Notes: generated by a model not told the origin, from the letters alone. 64,000 nucleotides of DNA from Hydrogenophaga sp. PBL-H3 (GCF_010104355.1 NZ_CP044973.1:248001-312000); one strand, 5' to 3'. Shown: positions 1 through 8,830, numbered from the stretch's first letter. Numbers and translations are program-made.

Positions 1-1
1 C

Positions 2-124
2 TACTACACAGGCCTGGCGCCCCGACGCTACCGCCGTGCCAGCACGATGTCCGGACCGGGTGATCCGCTGGTGCACCGCAGTCATGTCGAGCGTGAGTTG
101 CTCCGCATCTGGTCAGGATCGTAA
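2..124 (+). CDS. 3' end of a gene cut by the window edge
   Basis: An open frame runs from the first bases to a TAA at 122-124 without a stop, giving about 40 residues ending in ELLRIWSGS. The tail is Arg-rich. The start lies outside the window and no family is recognised. It could be a chance open frame, since 40 codons is short for GC-rich DNA. Confidence 0.4.
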   Translation, partial: YYTGLAPRRYRRASTMSGPGDPLVHRSHVERELLRIWSGS

Positions 125-326
125 GAAACTCGCACTGGCCCGATTCAGTGGCGCGATCGGCCGATCACCCAGACAATCTTCTTCACACGGCCATGCCATG
201 TAGGCGTTGCGCGCAAGCGCCATCGCCCATTCCCTTCCGGTAACTCCTCCCTCCCTCTGCAGGTGGACCAACTCCGGCAGGGGTAGGTGCATCTGCGGAC
301 CCATCCTTTTCCCATAGGACTCCCCA
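125..326. other. intergenic, possible 5' leader of the next gene
   Basis: No convincing gene. The last 70 bases hold an imperfect hairpin (TCCGGCAG near 271 against CTGCGGA near 293) after the string CCAAC. This resembles the leaders seen elsewhere in the window but pairs less well. Confidence 0.3.
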
Positions 327-641
327 ATGCATCTTCTCCTGACACTTCCCATCACCCTGCGCAGCCTGGTCAAGCCCAAAAAGCTGGAATTCAATCCGGT
401 GGTCATGAACGGTCCGCTGCCCAGCAAGAGCCCCGATCTCTGGCGCCGCTTCCTGAAGCCCGGCGGCAAGACCGTGGCGATTTCCGCGTCCGACAGCGCC
501 AAGGTACGCGCCTACATGCAGGAACACAGCACCGAAGCCATCAGCGAGGATGGTTTGGTTGCTTTCACCCTGCAAGACGACGGCTTCCTGGTGGAATGCT
601 TGCCCGACCAGCTGGTCGAAGCTGACGCCATGGCTCTGTAA
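327..641 (+). CDS. hypothetical protein, 104 aa
   Basis: Small protein with a hydrophobic first 15 residues (MHLLLTLPITLRSL) followed by a charged body, acidic towards the C terminus. The N terminus has no clear cleavage site, so export is not supported. It ends 9 bases before the next gene, so the two are probably co-transcribed. I do not recognise the family. The reading frame is supported by steady GC-rich third positions and the tight spacing to the next gene. Confidence 0.65.
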   Translation: MHLLLTLPITLRSLVKPKKLEFNPVVMNGPLPSKSPDLWRRFLKPGGKTVAISASDSAKVRAYMQEHSTEAISEDGLVAFTLQDDGFLVECLPDQLVEADAMAL

Positions 642-650
642 GGGGCTGTG

Positions 651-1085
651 ATGCAAAAAGCACGCAAAGCGATCTACCTGATGCTCCGCGAGCATGGTCT
701 GGATTCACGCCGCGCCGGTCACAAGGCACGCCTGATCTGCACCGAACGCCTGTCCAAGCAAATCGGCGAGTTGTTTCACCACTCGACGCTCCTCGGCAGG
801 GCCCGGTTTCTTGGCCTGCAGATGGAGGAATCGCTGGCCAAGGCCCGCAACAACCGCCGTGAAGCGCTCCGCTTCGCTCGCTATGCCCACGATGGCCTCA
901 CTCCACATCCCAGGCAGTTCCCGCAACTGCGCGAAGGGGTCGACGGGCGTCAGGTCGCCGCAGGGTTTGGCGATCTGGCGCGCAACTACGGCGCCTGGGC
1001 GCGCGTTCATCTGATGTTCGCCCACCGCTGCAGTCGCAACCTCAACGACCTGAAAAGCCGCAACGGCCTTCGCGTCATTCCTTGA
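651..1085 (+). CDS. hypothetical basic protein, 144 aa
   Basis: Arg- and Lys-rich, mostly helical-looking protein (KARKAIYLMLREHGLDSRRA at the start). The ATG at 651 is preferred over the in-frame GTG at 648 because AGGGG at 641-645 is well placed for it. No domain is recognised. The basic character could fit nucleic-acid binding, but that is inference. It follows the 104-residue gene in an apparent two-gene unit. Confidence 0.6.
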   Translation: MQKARKAIYLMLREHGLDSRRAGHKARLICTERLSKQIGELFHHSTLLGRARFLGLQMEESLAKARNNRREALRFARYAHDGLTPHPRQFPQLREGVDGRQVAAGFGDLARNYGAWARVHLMFAHRCSRNLNDLKSRNGLRVIP

Positions 1086-1143
1086 ACCAAGTGCAGAGGC
1101 CGCCTCCTTGAGAGGCGCTCTGCTCATCCATGAGATTCATTTC

Positions 1144-1833
1144 ATGAACACCACAGTTACCACCCATCCCAACGCCCGCCGCCTGATCGTGGACTTCCAG
1201 CCCCAGGAGTGGATTCGCGACATGGCCATCCCTTGCGGGGCGGTCGAACGCGTTGACGCCACGGACTACCTGCACACGCTCAACCTGCTGGAAATCCACA
1301 GCCTGCGCGACCGCCCTGGCAGCAACGACGATTTCGTCGACGCTGTCGAGCGTGGCCACTACGGTCCTTTCGAGGTCCGCGCCACTGACGCAGTGCTTGA
1401 GTACTTCGGCGTCGAGATCCTGAGCGACATCACCCAGCAGATGTTGGACGATGCCAAGGCAGGCAAGCCGCTTTTCGTGGACTTCCCAGCCCTCGAAGAA
1501 GCCACCGCGCCACGGAAGGCAGCGGTCGAACTCCTCGATGCAGGCTACGCAGCTGGTGATCCCAGCTTGCAAGACTGGATCGTGATGTACGGGTTTGCCG
1601 ACGGCGCGATGTACTTCAGCTGCAGGGCCGAAGACATCCACCACGCGATCGAACAGTGCTCGGATGCCAATCCTGACATGAAGATCTTCTCGGCCTTCGA
1701 GCTGCCCCAGGGCACTGGAGCCACCGAGAACCTCAACGAGTTGACCTCGGGGCCCATGTCCGGTGCGTCGCACTCCTTGCTGACGATGATCGATCTGATG
1801 AGCCTGAACTCACCGACGATGCATGCCGCCTGA
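1144..1833 (+). CDS. hypothetical acidic protein, 229 aa
   Basis: The frame is open from 1108, but the ATG at 1144 (MNTTVTTHPNARRLIVDF) looks the better start. The protein is acidic and soluble-looking with no membrane segment or known catalytic motif. A good intrinsic terminator follows within 40 bases, so this gene closes the first plus-strand unit. Family not recognised. Confidence 0.7.
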   Translation: MNTTVTTHPNARRLIVDFQPQEWIRDMAIPCGAVERVDATDYLHTLNLLEIHSLRDRPGSNDDFVDAVERGHYGPFEVRATDAVLEYFGVEILSDITQQMLDDAKAGKPLFVDFPALEEATAPRKAAVELLDAGYAAGDPSLQDWIVMYGFADGAMYFSCRAEDIHHAIEQCSDANPDMKIFSAFELPQGTGATENLNELTSGPMSGASHSLLTMIDLMSLNSPTMHAA

Positions 1834-1855
1834 GCGGTGTTGTCCTCTGGGACTC

Positions 1856-1866
1856 AAAGCAACTTT
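1856..1866. promoter_or_regulatory. AAAGCAACTTT palindrome, copy 1
   Basis: Exact copy of an 11-base spaced palindrome found four times in the window. Here it extends to CAAAG-CAA-CTTTG (1855-1867) and abuts a terminator, not an obvious promoter. Confidence 0.5.
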
Positions 1867-1868
1867 GC

Positions 1869-1902
1869 AAAGCCCGCGCGCCACATTGGTTCGCGGGCTT
1901 TT
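1869..1902 (+). terminator. intrinsic terminator
   Basis: AAGCCCGCG and CGCGGGCTT pair across a short loop and are followed by TTTT. It lies directly after the 229-residue gene. The palindrome AAAGCAACTTT sits at its 5' edge. Confidence 0.8.
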
Positions 1903-2156
1903 CTCATTGGTTTGTCGTGGTCTCGAAAATTGAGAAAATTGCCACAGACAGTGAGAATGCCTACGCGAGGAATGATTCCCAGTGCCCTCCAGCCCACTGG
2001 CGCCCCCCATGAAGGCCCAGTTCGCGCATGCTGCCACGGCACATCCATTCTCAGAACATCTGGCAAATTCTCACGGGCCTGACAAGATTCTCAACATGCG
2101 TGCCACCAACTCTCTGTGGCAACGCCCGCAAGAGTCGCAAGCGTGTCCAACGTCTT

Positions 2157-3578
2157 TCAAGCCGCGGGCGTCAGAAGGTGGGTAGGAGAGCAGACGACGA
2201 TCTGGCGGGCGCCGCGCGTGAGTGCCACGTAGAGATGCTGCGCGTTCATGCTCTGGGGCTCCAGGACGACCACAACCTCAGCCTCCAGCCCCTTGAGCAG
2301 CAGGGTGCTGCCGACAGCGCGCCGCGACAGTGGCCTGCACAGCAAGCGCTGCCGTTCGCGCGCCTTCAAGGCCGCCGCATGCAGCGTGCAGGCACCGCCG
2401 GCAGCCGCCTGCAGGGCAGTAAGGCAACATCGAAGCACTTCGGGGCGGTAGATGTGCGCACCCGACTGGCGACTGAAAGCATGCAGTAGGCGAGCTGCCG
2501 CTTCCAAGCCGGGGGCATTGGCGAAGGCCACCGCCAGCGCTTCAATCGGTGTGGCCGGATTGCGGGGACGGCCCTCGCGCAGGATGCGCACACGGCCCAA
2601 CAACGCCGCCGCGCCCACCCCGGTCATGATGGTCGCCGCAAACTCCACCAAGAGGACCAACGAATTGGGGCCAACAGGCTCGAAGGCCTTGGCGAACTGC
2701 ACCAGCTCCACAAGGTCCACCCGCTCCACGACAGTGGCCCCGGGCGTCTGGCTGGTCAGCTGGTGCCGGCCACGGACGTTCAATGCGTCCCCAATGATCA
2801 GCACGCTGTCCTGGGCGTTGCGTCCCCGCGTTCTGGCCGCCTGTCTGCGCTGCTCATCAGCCGTGGCGGCCTGCAGCTGCACCCATTGAACCTCGGCAGG
2901 CGCGGCCAGCAAGTCAATGGGCTGGCCATCCTGAAGCAGCGCCCTCGCGCGAAGCAGCCATTGGCCGAGGTCTTCAGTACCGGCGCGCCTCCAACGCCAT
3001 GGAGTCTGCAGTGATCCAACCGCAGGAAACTGGGTCTCGACATCAGTTGACCAATCCACCAGCCGGTTCGCCCCGAATCCAAAGATGGCCTGCATGGGGT
3101 CTCCGAGCACGCACGTGGGCAGGACCACGGCTGCCCAGGCCACGATGCGGTGTTGCACCGCATTGCAGTCCTGGTACTCGTCCACCAACAATCGCGCATA
3201 GGTCGCACGCAGCGCGTCGGTGATGTGGCCAGCTTGCAGCAGGGTCGCCGCGGCTTCTCGGATCGCCGGATAGTCCTGTGCAGCGTTGTTGAGTTCGAGC
3301 ACGTGGGCGGGCAGACCACTGCGAAGCGGAAACTTGCCCACCAGCCGCATGGCAAAGCCGTCAATTGTCGAGAGTCGGTAAGCCGAACTGGGGATGGCAG
3401 CGCGTGTCAGGCGCGCGCGCAACGCAGCGACCCCCGCGTTGGTGTGTGTGAGGACCAGGATGGGCTTGGAGCCTTTGTGCGCGGCCAGCGTGTCCGCGAT
3501 CAGTTGTGTCTTGCCGCAGCCCGCAGGCGCCGTCACCGAGCCGCGCGCCACCGCCAGGAGATCGAGTTCAGGCGGCAT
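2157..3578 (-). CDS. gajB: Gabija helicase GajB (UvrD/Rep-like)
   Basis: Superfamily 1 helicase of 473 residues. Visible motifs are Walker A APAGCGKT at 17-24, motif II LVDEYQD at 131-137, motif III GDPMQAIFGF at 159-168, and near the C terminus a motif V-like TLLLKGLEAEVVVV and motif VI YVALTRGARQIVV. It is short for a UvrD helicase, as GajB proteins are. It overlaps the stop of gajA by 11 bases, so the two are translationally coupled. In the known Gabija system GajA nicks DNA and GajB acts with it to block phage. Assignment to Gabija rests on the gene pair and order. The first residues (MPPELD) leave little room before Walker A, so a separate Q motif is not visible. Confidence 0.85.
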   Translation of the reverse strand: MPPELDLLAVARGSVTAPAGCGKTQLIADTLAAHKGSKPILVLTHTNAGVAALRARLTRAAIPSSAYRLSTIDGFAMRLVGKFPLRSGLPAHVLELNNAAQDYPAIREAAATLLQAGHITDALRATYARLLVDEYQDCNAVQHRIVAWAAVVLPTCVLGDPMQAIFGFGANRLVDWSTDVETQFPAVGSLQTPWRWRRAGTEDLGQWLLRARALLQDGQPIDLLAAPAEVQWVQLQAATADEQRRQAARTRGRNAQDSVLIIGDALNVRGRHQLTSQTPGATVVERVDLVELVQFAKAFEPVGPNSLVLLVEFAATIMTGVGAAALLGRVRILREGRPRNPATPIEALAVAFANAPGLEAAARLLHAFSRQSGAHIYRPEVLRCCLTALQAAAGGACTLHAAALKARERQRLLCRPLSRRAVGSTLLLKGLEAEVVVVLEPQSMNAQHLYVALTRGARQIVVCSPTHLLTPAA

Positions 3579-5295
3579 GCATCCAGGCCCACAGGCTGTT
3601 CAGAAGGGTGAGAAATCCAGCTTCGCTGGTCTGGGCGTGCGGTCCGACGATGGTGCGGCCGATGTGCTGGTAGGCGGACACGTTCTTGAACCAGCCGTTC
3701 CTGCTGACACGGGCAGCGCGGCCCAAAAGTTCGCGCGTCGGCACGAGGTAGGCGCCCATGGCGGCCCGTTCTGTTTCAATCGATTCCAGGGTTCGCTTTC
3801 CCTCGGACTTCGACTTGATGTGTTCTTCCACCACCTCGCGCCCCATGCGTTCGATGGCGTACATCACGAGGGTGTCCACAGCCGCGACTGGCAGGCTCAT
3901 GAACAACTCGTCCTCCAGTGCGCGACCGGTGCGCCAGGTGAGGAGGTCGCCACCCGCAGCAGTCAGCTTTGCCACAAGTGCGGGCGACGGGGGCTTGTCC
4001 GCATCAATGAGCACCATCACACGGTAGCCCAGACCTCGCAGAACAAGCCCGCGCTCAAGACAGAGGTCCGCTGTGCTGCCGCCGGCGTTCACATAAGCGC
4101 CGCCAAGCGCAAAAAACGATGGGTGTTTGAGTTCGACACCGTACTGGTCCAGCCCACGGGCCAGGCCGACCTCGCTGGCTCCCTCGCAGACGAGAATGGA
4201 CTTTGCGAGGAACGCCTCTGGATCGTTTCGAAGGGTGCTCTGGACATCAGCGGCGGTTCCCGCACTCAGGATCTCGTGCCGAGCGCCCTGTCCCCGGACG
4301 ATGAACAATTGATGACCCGACAACTCGCGCAGTGCCACGGGTGAATGCGTGGTCATGAAGACCTGCAGCGGGATGACCGGATCTTTCGCGCCCAGAGAGT
4401 CCAGAAGGCGTTTGAGGCGATGGGGCTCCAGCCCGTATTCGACTTCATCGACCAAGGCGATGGTCGCTGCCTGCGCGGCTTGGCGCTGCAGCCCTGCCAC
4501 GAGCAGCCGTGAAGAGCCAGTGCCCAGCGATCTCAGCGGTATGCCGGCCGCGTTGTGAAGCGCTATGGCACCGTCACCGATCGACACGACGTGCGCGTCC
4601 AGCAGGGCTTGAGCCTGGCCAACAGGAACGCCCAGATCAGCGGCGGTGTTCGTGACAACTCGCAGGGCATCGGCGAGTTGGGCGCCCGCCTGGTTGCCGA
4701 ATCCAGTTCGAGCGTCGCGCGCAGCGCTGGCCAGCTCCGCCCCCAATTCAGGCCGCTCCTCTGTGAGGCGGTTGAGAACTGAAGAGCGACTCCAGGAGAG
4801 GTGCATGCTCGCGTAGCTGCCGATTCGTGCGGGTGCCAGTGATCCACGGTGCTTCCAGGAGAGCCCGCGCTCAATGCGTTGTTCGACGGCACGTTCAGAA
4901 TACAAAAGCCATGTGGGCTCAAGATCTGATGCCACCTCCATCCGCAGAGTCAGCACCGTCTCGATGTCTGCGCGCGGCTCGGGCTCTATCTGCCCAGTTG
5001 CTGCGTCATACCCACGCAGGAAATCGCTGTAGGCGTCCAGGCTCAGAAGCTCGTCGGGCAAGCCCCCCAATGTCACCGCGATGACGATGGGAGCCGTGAC
5101 GTTCAGGCCAAAGAAATCCGTGTCGGAGATCCCTGCGCTTCGCCTTGCACCCAGACACAGATCAATGGCGTCAAGGATGCTGGATTTGCCGCTGTCGCCG
5201 GGCCCGATCAAGCAGTTGATGCCGGCACTGGGTGCCCAGTCAAGCGTTTTGATCGAACGGAAATTCCGAATTTCTAACCGACGGATATAGGCCAC
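3568..5295 (-). CDS. gajA: Gabija nuclease GajA (OLD family: ATPase plus TOPRIM)
   Basis: 575 residues with an SMC/RecF-type ATPase at the N terminus: strand IRRLEIRNFRSI, Walker A GPGDSGKS at 31-38, signature-like LGTGSSRLLVAGL near 257, Walker B LVDEVE at 281-286, and switch histidine in TTHSP near 317. A TOPRIM nuclease domain follows, with the glutamate in VCEGASE (E371) and the metal-binding DAD at 431-433. This is the class 2 OLD architecture that pairs with a UvrD helicase in Gabija. The start follows a GGAGGAAA-like ribosome site just upstream on the minus strand. An XRE regulator gene lies divergently 158 bases away and may control the operon. Confidence 0.88.
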   Translation of the reverse strand: MAYIRRLEIRNFRSIKTLDWAPSAGINCLIGPGDSGKSSILDAIDLCLGARRSAGISDTDFFGLNVTAPIVIAVTLGGLPDELLSLDAYSDFLRGYDAATGQIEPEPRADIETVLTLRMEVASDLEPTWLLYSERAVEQRIERGLSWKHRGSLAPARIGSYASMHLSWSRSSVLNRLTEERPELGAELASAARDARTGFGNQAGAQLADALRVVTNTAADLGVPVGQAQALLDAHVVSIGDGAIALHNAAGIPLRSLGTGSSRLLVAGLQRQAAQAATIALVDEVEYGLEPHRLKRLLDSLGAKDPVIPLQVFMTTHSPVALRELSGHQLFIVRGQGARHEILSAGTAADVQSTLRNDPEAFLAKSILVCEGASEVGLARGLDQYGVELKHPSFFALGGAYVNAGGSTADLCLERGLVLRGLGYRVMVLIDADKPPSPALVAKLTAAGGDLLTWRTGRALEDELFMSLPVAAVDTLVMYAIERMGREVVEEHIKSKSEGKRTLESIETERAAMGAYLVPTRELLGRAARVSRNGWFKNVSAYQHIGRTIVGPHAQTSEAGFLTLLNSLWAWMHAA

Positions 5296-5399
5296 ATTTC
5301 CTCCCCAGGTGAAGCGCTATTCGAATGCATCGCTGAAACCCGAGCCTAACCGACGAAGCTGCGACCCAAGGCAAAGCAATGGGCCTTCAAATTCCGATA

Positions 5400-5414
5400 G
5401 TAAACATCGTTTAC
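5400..5414. promoter_or_regulatory. palindromic operator candidate GTAAACATCGTTTAC
   Basis: A perfect inverted repeat, GTAAAC and GTTTAC around three bases, lies 40 bases before the XRE gene and inside the divergent region shared with gajA. Its size and place fit an HTH-dimer operator. That the XRE product binds here is inference. Confidence 0.6.
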
Positions 5415-5453
5415 GATCAAAGTCCTGACCAATAGCTGAATGGACGAATCGCG

Positions 5454-5900
5454 ATGACAAGTTTTGCCGATACCTGGAAGAAGGAAGTTGCCAGAGTTGC
5501 GAAGAAGGAAATGCGAAATGAGATCGTCTCGCTACGCAAGGCAGTTGCGGCTCATCGCACCGAACTCGCCGCCGTCAAGCGCCAGCTGCATGACCTTCAG
5601 GTCGGCTTGCGCACGGCAAAACGGGCGGTTGCAAAAGCTGCCCCCGCGCTTGAGCCGCAGATGAAGACAGCCCGCGAAAAGAAGGTCAATTTGTTCGACG
5701 CCAAGGAATTCGCAGCCACCCGCCAGCGTCTGGGTCTCACGCAGGCTGAGATGGCAACCGTACTGGGTTCGTCCTCTCTGTCGGTGTACAAGTGGGAAAA
5801 GGGCAACGTCACCCCGCGCGCCAAGCAACTTGAGACCATCGCCCGCGTATCGAAGATGAGCAAATTGGCGGCGAAAAGGGCATTGGAAGCCGCCTCCTGA
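5454..5900 (+). CDS. XRE-type HTH regulator with N-terminal coiled coil
   Basis: 148 residues. The first 70 form a charged, heptad-like helix (KKEVARVAKKEMRNEIVSLR). The C-terminal half is a Cro/C1-type helix-turn-helix, with FAATRQRLGLTQAEMATVLG and then SSLSVYKWEKGNVTPRAKQL. Such proteins usually dimerise and autoregulate. The palindrome 40 bases upstream is a natural operator. It is divergent from the gajA-gajB operon, so it could repress defence expression, but there is no direct evidence. Confidence 0.8.
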   Translation: MTSFADTWKKEVARVAKKEMRNEIVSLRKAVAAHRTELAAVKRQLHDLQVGLRTAKRAVAKAAPALEPQMKTAREKKVNLFDAKEFAATRQRLGLTQAEMATVLGSSSLSVYKWEKGNVTPRAKQLETIARVSKMSKLAAKRALEAAS

Positions 5901-6032
5901 GGGTGCCCTCGGCAGCCGGTGATAAACCGCACCGGGCGTCCGTGATGGATTCCCACCTCCTTTGCGGCAACAAGCCCAAAGGGGGCTGTTGAGCACCACT
6001 GAGGCCCTGCAGCCAGCGGCAAACTGCAGTGC

Positions 6033-6716
6033 ATGACAAAGACCGCAACCCCTTCTAAAAAAGCCGCCGCCGCCCTCGTGCTGCCCCAATTCGGAATGGC
6101 GCGCTTCGCCACTGCCCGAAGCAACGTGGCGCACATCGCGCCCTACGCAATCGCCCTGCGACCAGATCAGTACGGGCTTGATGGGGGACAGCTGATGGCT
6201 GTGTTGTCAACGGCTGATCTGCAGGAACTCATTGCACAGTGGCGTCAGGGTCAAGCGGTTGGGCGCACCTGGCAGGCCATCGACAACCTGCTGCGATCTG
6301 GCTCCATCGATTTGGCTGCAGCATGCGAGGCTCACCGTGAGGCCATGCAGGTGTGGGAGCGCGACTGGCAGGACATGCTGGAATACGCCAGCGTCACGGT
6401 CGACCGCATGCCCACGCCGGACAAGGAGCGCATGCTCGAAGAGTTGCGCGCTGACTCGGTGTGCCCACCCTCGGTACGGATCAACAAGTGGGCGCACGAA
6501 TTCACGACCACGTCGCGCAAAGAGGTTCGTCGAGGCTACAAGGCGAACTGGGACACGGAGGTGCTGGCGAGCGTCCTGGGCCTGCAGCTTGAGCTGGAGC
6601 TGGGATCGCGCTGCGAGCGGATCCAGAAGCGCCTGGACAAGGGCGACTTCGGTCATCAGGCGGCCACCGCCCCGTCCACCACCTCAAGCGCCGAATCGGA
6701 AATGATGACCGCCTGA
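6033..6716 (+). CDS. hypothetical protein, 227 aa
   Basis: Lys/Ala-rich first 15 residues, then a mixed helical protein with several Trp-containing stretches (QVWERDWQDMLEYASVTVDRM) and a Ser/Thr-rich tail. No known domain or catalytic motif seen. It is a single-gene unit closed by a strong terminator shared with the convergent gene. Upstream, GCCC and GGGC pair near 5970-5990. Confidence 0.7.
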   Translation: MTKTATPSKKAAAALVLPQFGMARFATARSNVAHIAPYAIALRPDQYGLDGGQLMAVLSTADLQELIAQWRQGQAVGRTWQAIDNLLRSGSIDLAAACEAHREAMQVWERDWQDMLEYASVTVDRMPTPDKERMLEELRADSVCPPSVRINKWAHEFTTTSRKEVRRGYKANWDTEVLASVLGLQLELELGSRCERIQKRLDKGDFGHQAATAPSTTSSAESEMMTA

Positions 6717-6759
6717 AGGCCAAACGCCACGTTGCGGCGCCGCTGCAGCGCCAAAAACA

Positions 6760-6795
6760 AAATGCCTCCGAGCGGTCATGCAGGAGGCATTTTTC
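6760..6795. terminator. bidirectional intrinsic terminator
   Basis: AATGCCTCC and GGAGGCATT pair around a 12-base loop, with A-rich and T-rich flanks on either side. It separates two converging genes and can serve both. Confidence 0.85.
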
Positions 6796-6828
6796 GTTGT
6801 GCCCACGAAGGGGCGGACCTTCAAGCGC

Positions 6829-7362
6829 TCAAGGCTGCGCGTTGGGCGCCGCGGCTTCGGAACTCAGTCGCTTGTTCGAGTCAAAAAAGGCCTGTGCAGC
6901 TGCATCGCTGTCGTGTGCGAACTGCGACACGATGCAGCGGGTGAGTTTGATCAGCATGCTCGTCTGCAGCGACAGGTTGGCGGCTTCTTGCAGGCTCATG
7001 CCCACAGCCTTGATGTCGCCATCCTCATCCATCGCCTTGTTGATGTTGCCGATCATGTCCAGCACTTCCTGGGTGTTGATCATCATGGCGGCCGGTTCGT
7101 AGTTCGGAGCGCTCACCAGCACATCGCCGTTCGGATAGGTCTTCAGGAGCCAGCCATGGTAGAACGCGTCGCCCACGCGCCTGGGCACCGGTGCCGTCGC
7201 TGCTAACCGCTCACGCAAGGCCTGCACCTCGCCCGGGAGCATCAAGATCGACCCGTCATCCAGTGCTGGCAACGCCAGGATGTCTTCGATGACCTCCCGG
7301 TCCGTCTTGAGGGAAGCACGCTGTTCAGGAGTGAGTTCGTCGGTGGGCATGGTGTACGGCAT
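6829..7362 (-). CDS. hypothetical protein, 177 aa
   Basis: Soluble acidic protein. A stretch near residues 65-95 (FYHGWLLKTYPNGDVLVSAP) looks like a small beta domain, followed by helices. In-frame ATGs at 7362 and 7350 are both possible, and neither has a strong ribosome site. Upstream on the minus strand are two perfect short hairpins (GGGCG/CGCCC and GCCCT/AGGGC) that may form a leader. Family not recognised. Confidence 0.65.
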   Translation of the reverse strand: MPYTMPTDELTPEQRASLKTDREVIEDILALPALDDGSILMLPGEVQALRERLAATAPVPRRVGDAFYHGWLLKTYPNGDVLVSAPNYEPAAMMINTQEVLDMIGNINKAMDEDGDIKAVGMSLQEAANLSLQTSMLIKLTRCIVSQFAHDSDAAAQAFFDSNKRLSSEAAAPNAQP

Positions 7363-7552
7363 GTGGTTCGGTGGATTGAGCGAAGCCCTGCAAGGGCCAA
7401 CGGTGAGTGCCAGGATTTGCTCTGCAGCCCCGGGCGGGACGCCCGTCCATGGCCAATGTAGGGCTCCAGGCTCCGCGCGCCTGCGTGCTATCGAGCCCCT
7501 TTGCGCACGTTGCCGCTGCTCATCCCTTCACCGAGGGAAAGACGAGCTTGAA

Positions 7553-7563
7553 AAAGTTGCTTT
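7553..7563. promoter_or_regulatory. AAAGTTGCTTT palindrome, copy 2
   Basis: The most symmetric copy: GAAAAAG-TTG-CTTTTTC at 7550-7566, a 7-base arm on each side. It lies in the divergent region between the minus-strand unknown gene and the methyltransferase. A one-mismatch copy (AAAGCAACTTC) follows at 7586-7596. Confidence 0.65.
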
Positions 7564-7614
7564 TTCGAGGGGTGAGGCCTTGACGAAAGCAACTTCGCGC
7601 GTAGCTTGGTCTGC

Positions 7615-8811
7615 ATGCAACTCGAACTCTTCCATGGCGTCCTGAAAACCTACCTGGACACGCCCAACCTGAGCAACGCGGCCCTGTACGAGCAGCTGGT
7701 CGACGGCGGTCTGCTCATCCGCCACGAACTCACCGAGCGCGCGCCCATCGGACGAAGCGCGCAGCACCATAGCCCGGCCAAGCGCAGAGTTCGATGGATA
7801 CAGCAGACGCTCCGGTCTATGGGGCTTCTGGAGCGCATGCCGGAGCACCGGGGCGTCTGGAAGGCCACGACAAAGGCAAAGACCGAACTCACACCAGCCG
7901 CGCCCAAGGTGGTGATGCTGGGCTTCAGCACCGAGTGGGGCATTGGACTGTGGGGCAATGCCGAAGATGTGTTCGCGCGCATCGATGAGCCCATCTCGCT
8001 GGCCATCTCATCACCTCCCTACCCACTGAATCAGCCTCGTGCGTATGGTGGACCCACCGCAGATCAATACTCAGACTGGATCTGCAAGCTGCTGGAACCG
8101 ATTGTGAAGAACCTGGTGCCGGGTGGCGTCGTAGCGCTCAACGTGAGCAACGACATCTTCGTGCAGGGTTCGCCAGAGCGCAGCACCTACAGGGAGGAAA
8201 TGGTCATTGCCCTGAACAAGCGATTGGGTCTGAAGCTCATGGACCAAATCATTTGGCACAACAAAAACAAGCCTCCAGGCCCGGTGGCGTGGGCATCAAA
8301 AGAGCGCATGCAACTCGGCGTCGCATGGGAGCCTGTGTATTGGTTTTGCAACGAACCACGCCTGTGCATCGCGGATAACCGCCGCGTGCTGCAGCCGCAC
8401 ACCGAAGCCCACAAGAAGCTGCTCGCACGTGGTGGTGAATCGCGCACGGCTTCCAACGCCGACGGCGCGTACCGCATCAAGCCCGGCAGCTACGGCAAAC
8501 AGACCGATGGCCGCATCCTGCGCAACCTGATTGATGTCTCCCACAACTGCCCTTCGCAGCGCGACTTGCGCAAGGTGACGGATGAACTGGGCCTGCCTCG
8601 CCACGGCGCGGTGATGCCGCTGAAGCTGGCGCAGATGCTCGTGGAATTTTTCTGCCCACCAGGCGGCCTGATCGCCATTCCCTGCGCTGGCACCTTCACG
8701 CTCCCGTTGGCGGCCGAACTCAGCCAGCGGCGCTGGGTGGGCACCGACAAGCACCTCGAATACGTCCACGTCGGCTCACACCGCTTCCCCGACCGTGTCA
8801 TGACCGCCTGA
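7615..8811 (+). CDS. orphan DNA methyltransferase, SPPY type (probably N4-cytosine)
   Basis: About 398 residues. The catalytic motif SSPPYPLNQPRAYGG begins near residue 131, and the AdoMet-binding region (IPCAGTFTLPLAAELSQRRWVGTD) is at the C-terminal end. This order is that of beta-class amino-methyltransferases. SPPY is more typical of N4-cytosine than of N6-adenine enzymes. The N-terminal 110 residues look like a winged-helix or target-recognition part. The ATG at 7615 is preferred to an in-frame TTG at 7606. No partner restriction enzyme is adjacent, so it is probably an orphan acting in protection or regulation. Confidence 0.85.
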   Translation: MQLELFHGVLKTYLDTPNLSNAALYEQLVDGGLLIRHELTERAPIGRSAQHHSPAKRRVRWIQQTLRSMGLLERMPEHRGVWKATTKAKTELTPAAPKVVMLGFSTEWGIGLWGNAEDVFARIDEPISLAISSPPYPLNQPRAYGGPTADQYSDWICKLLEPIVKNLVPGGVVALNVSNDIFVQGSPERSTYREEMVIALNKRLGLKLMDQIIWHNKNKPPGPVAWASKERMQLGVAWEPVYWFCNEPRLCIADNRRVLQPHTEAHKKLLARGGESRTASNADGAYRIKPGSYGKQTDGRILRNLIDVSHNCPSQRDLRKVTDELGLPRHGAVMPLKLAQMLVEFFCPPGGLIAIPCAGTFTLPLAAELSQRRWVGTDKHLEYVHVGSHRFPDRVMTA

Positions 8812-8830
8812 GGCGGTTGCAGGGCGTCAG

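Larger units (their letters stand above)
1834..2156. other. convergent intergenic region with five TGAGAA repeats
   Basis: Between two converging genes, so it should need no promoter. It holds five TGAGAA/TTCTCA boxes: TTGAGAA at 1930 and GTGAGAA at 1951 on the plus strand, and TTCTCA-type boxes near 2048, 2068 and 2088 in the opposite orientation. Boxes 1 and 4 extend to TGAGAAxxTTGCCA-like sequence. No gene of convincing quality is seen. Confidence 0.5.

Noticed and set aside
1075..1773. 232-codon open frame on the minus strand
   Set aside because: It lies wholly opposite the 229-residue plus-strand gene, and its amino-acid mix is that of an antisense frame in GC-rich DNA.
2157..5295. PARIS or another OLD-based defence system
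   Set aside because: The partner is a UvrD-type helicase with motifs II, III and VI, which points to Gabija and not to a DUF4435 partner.
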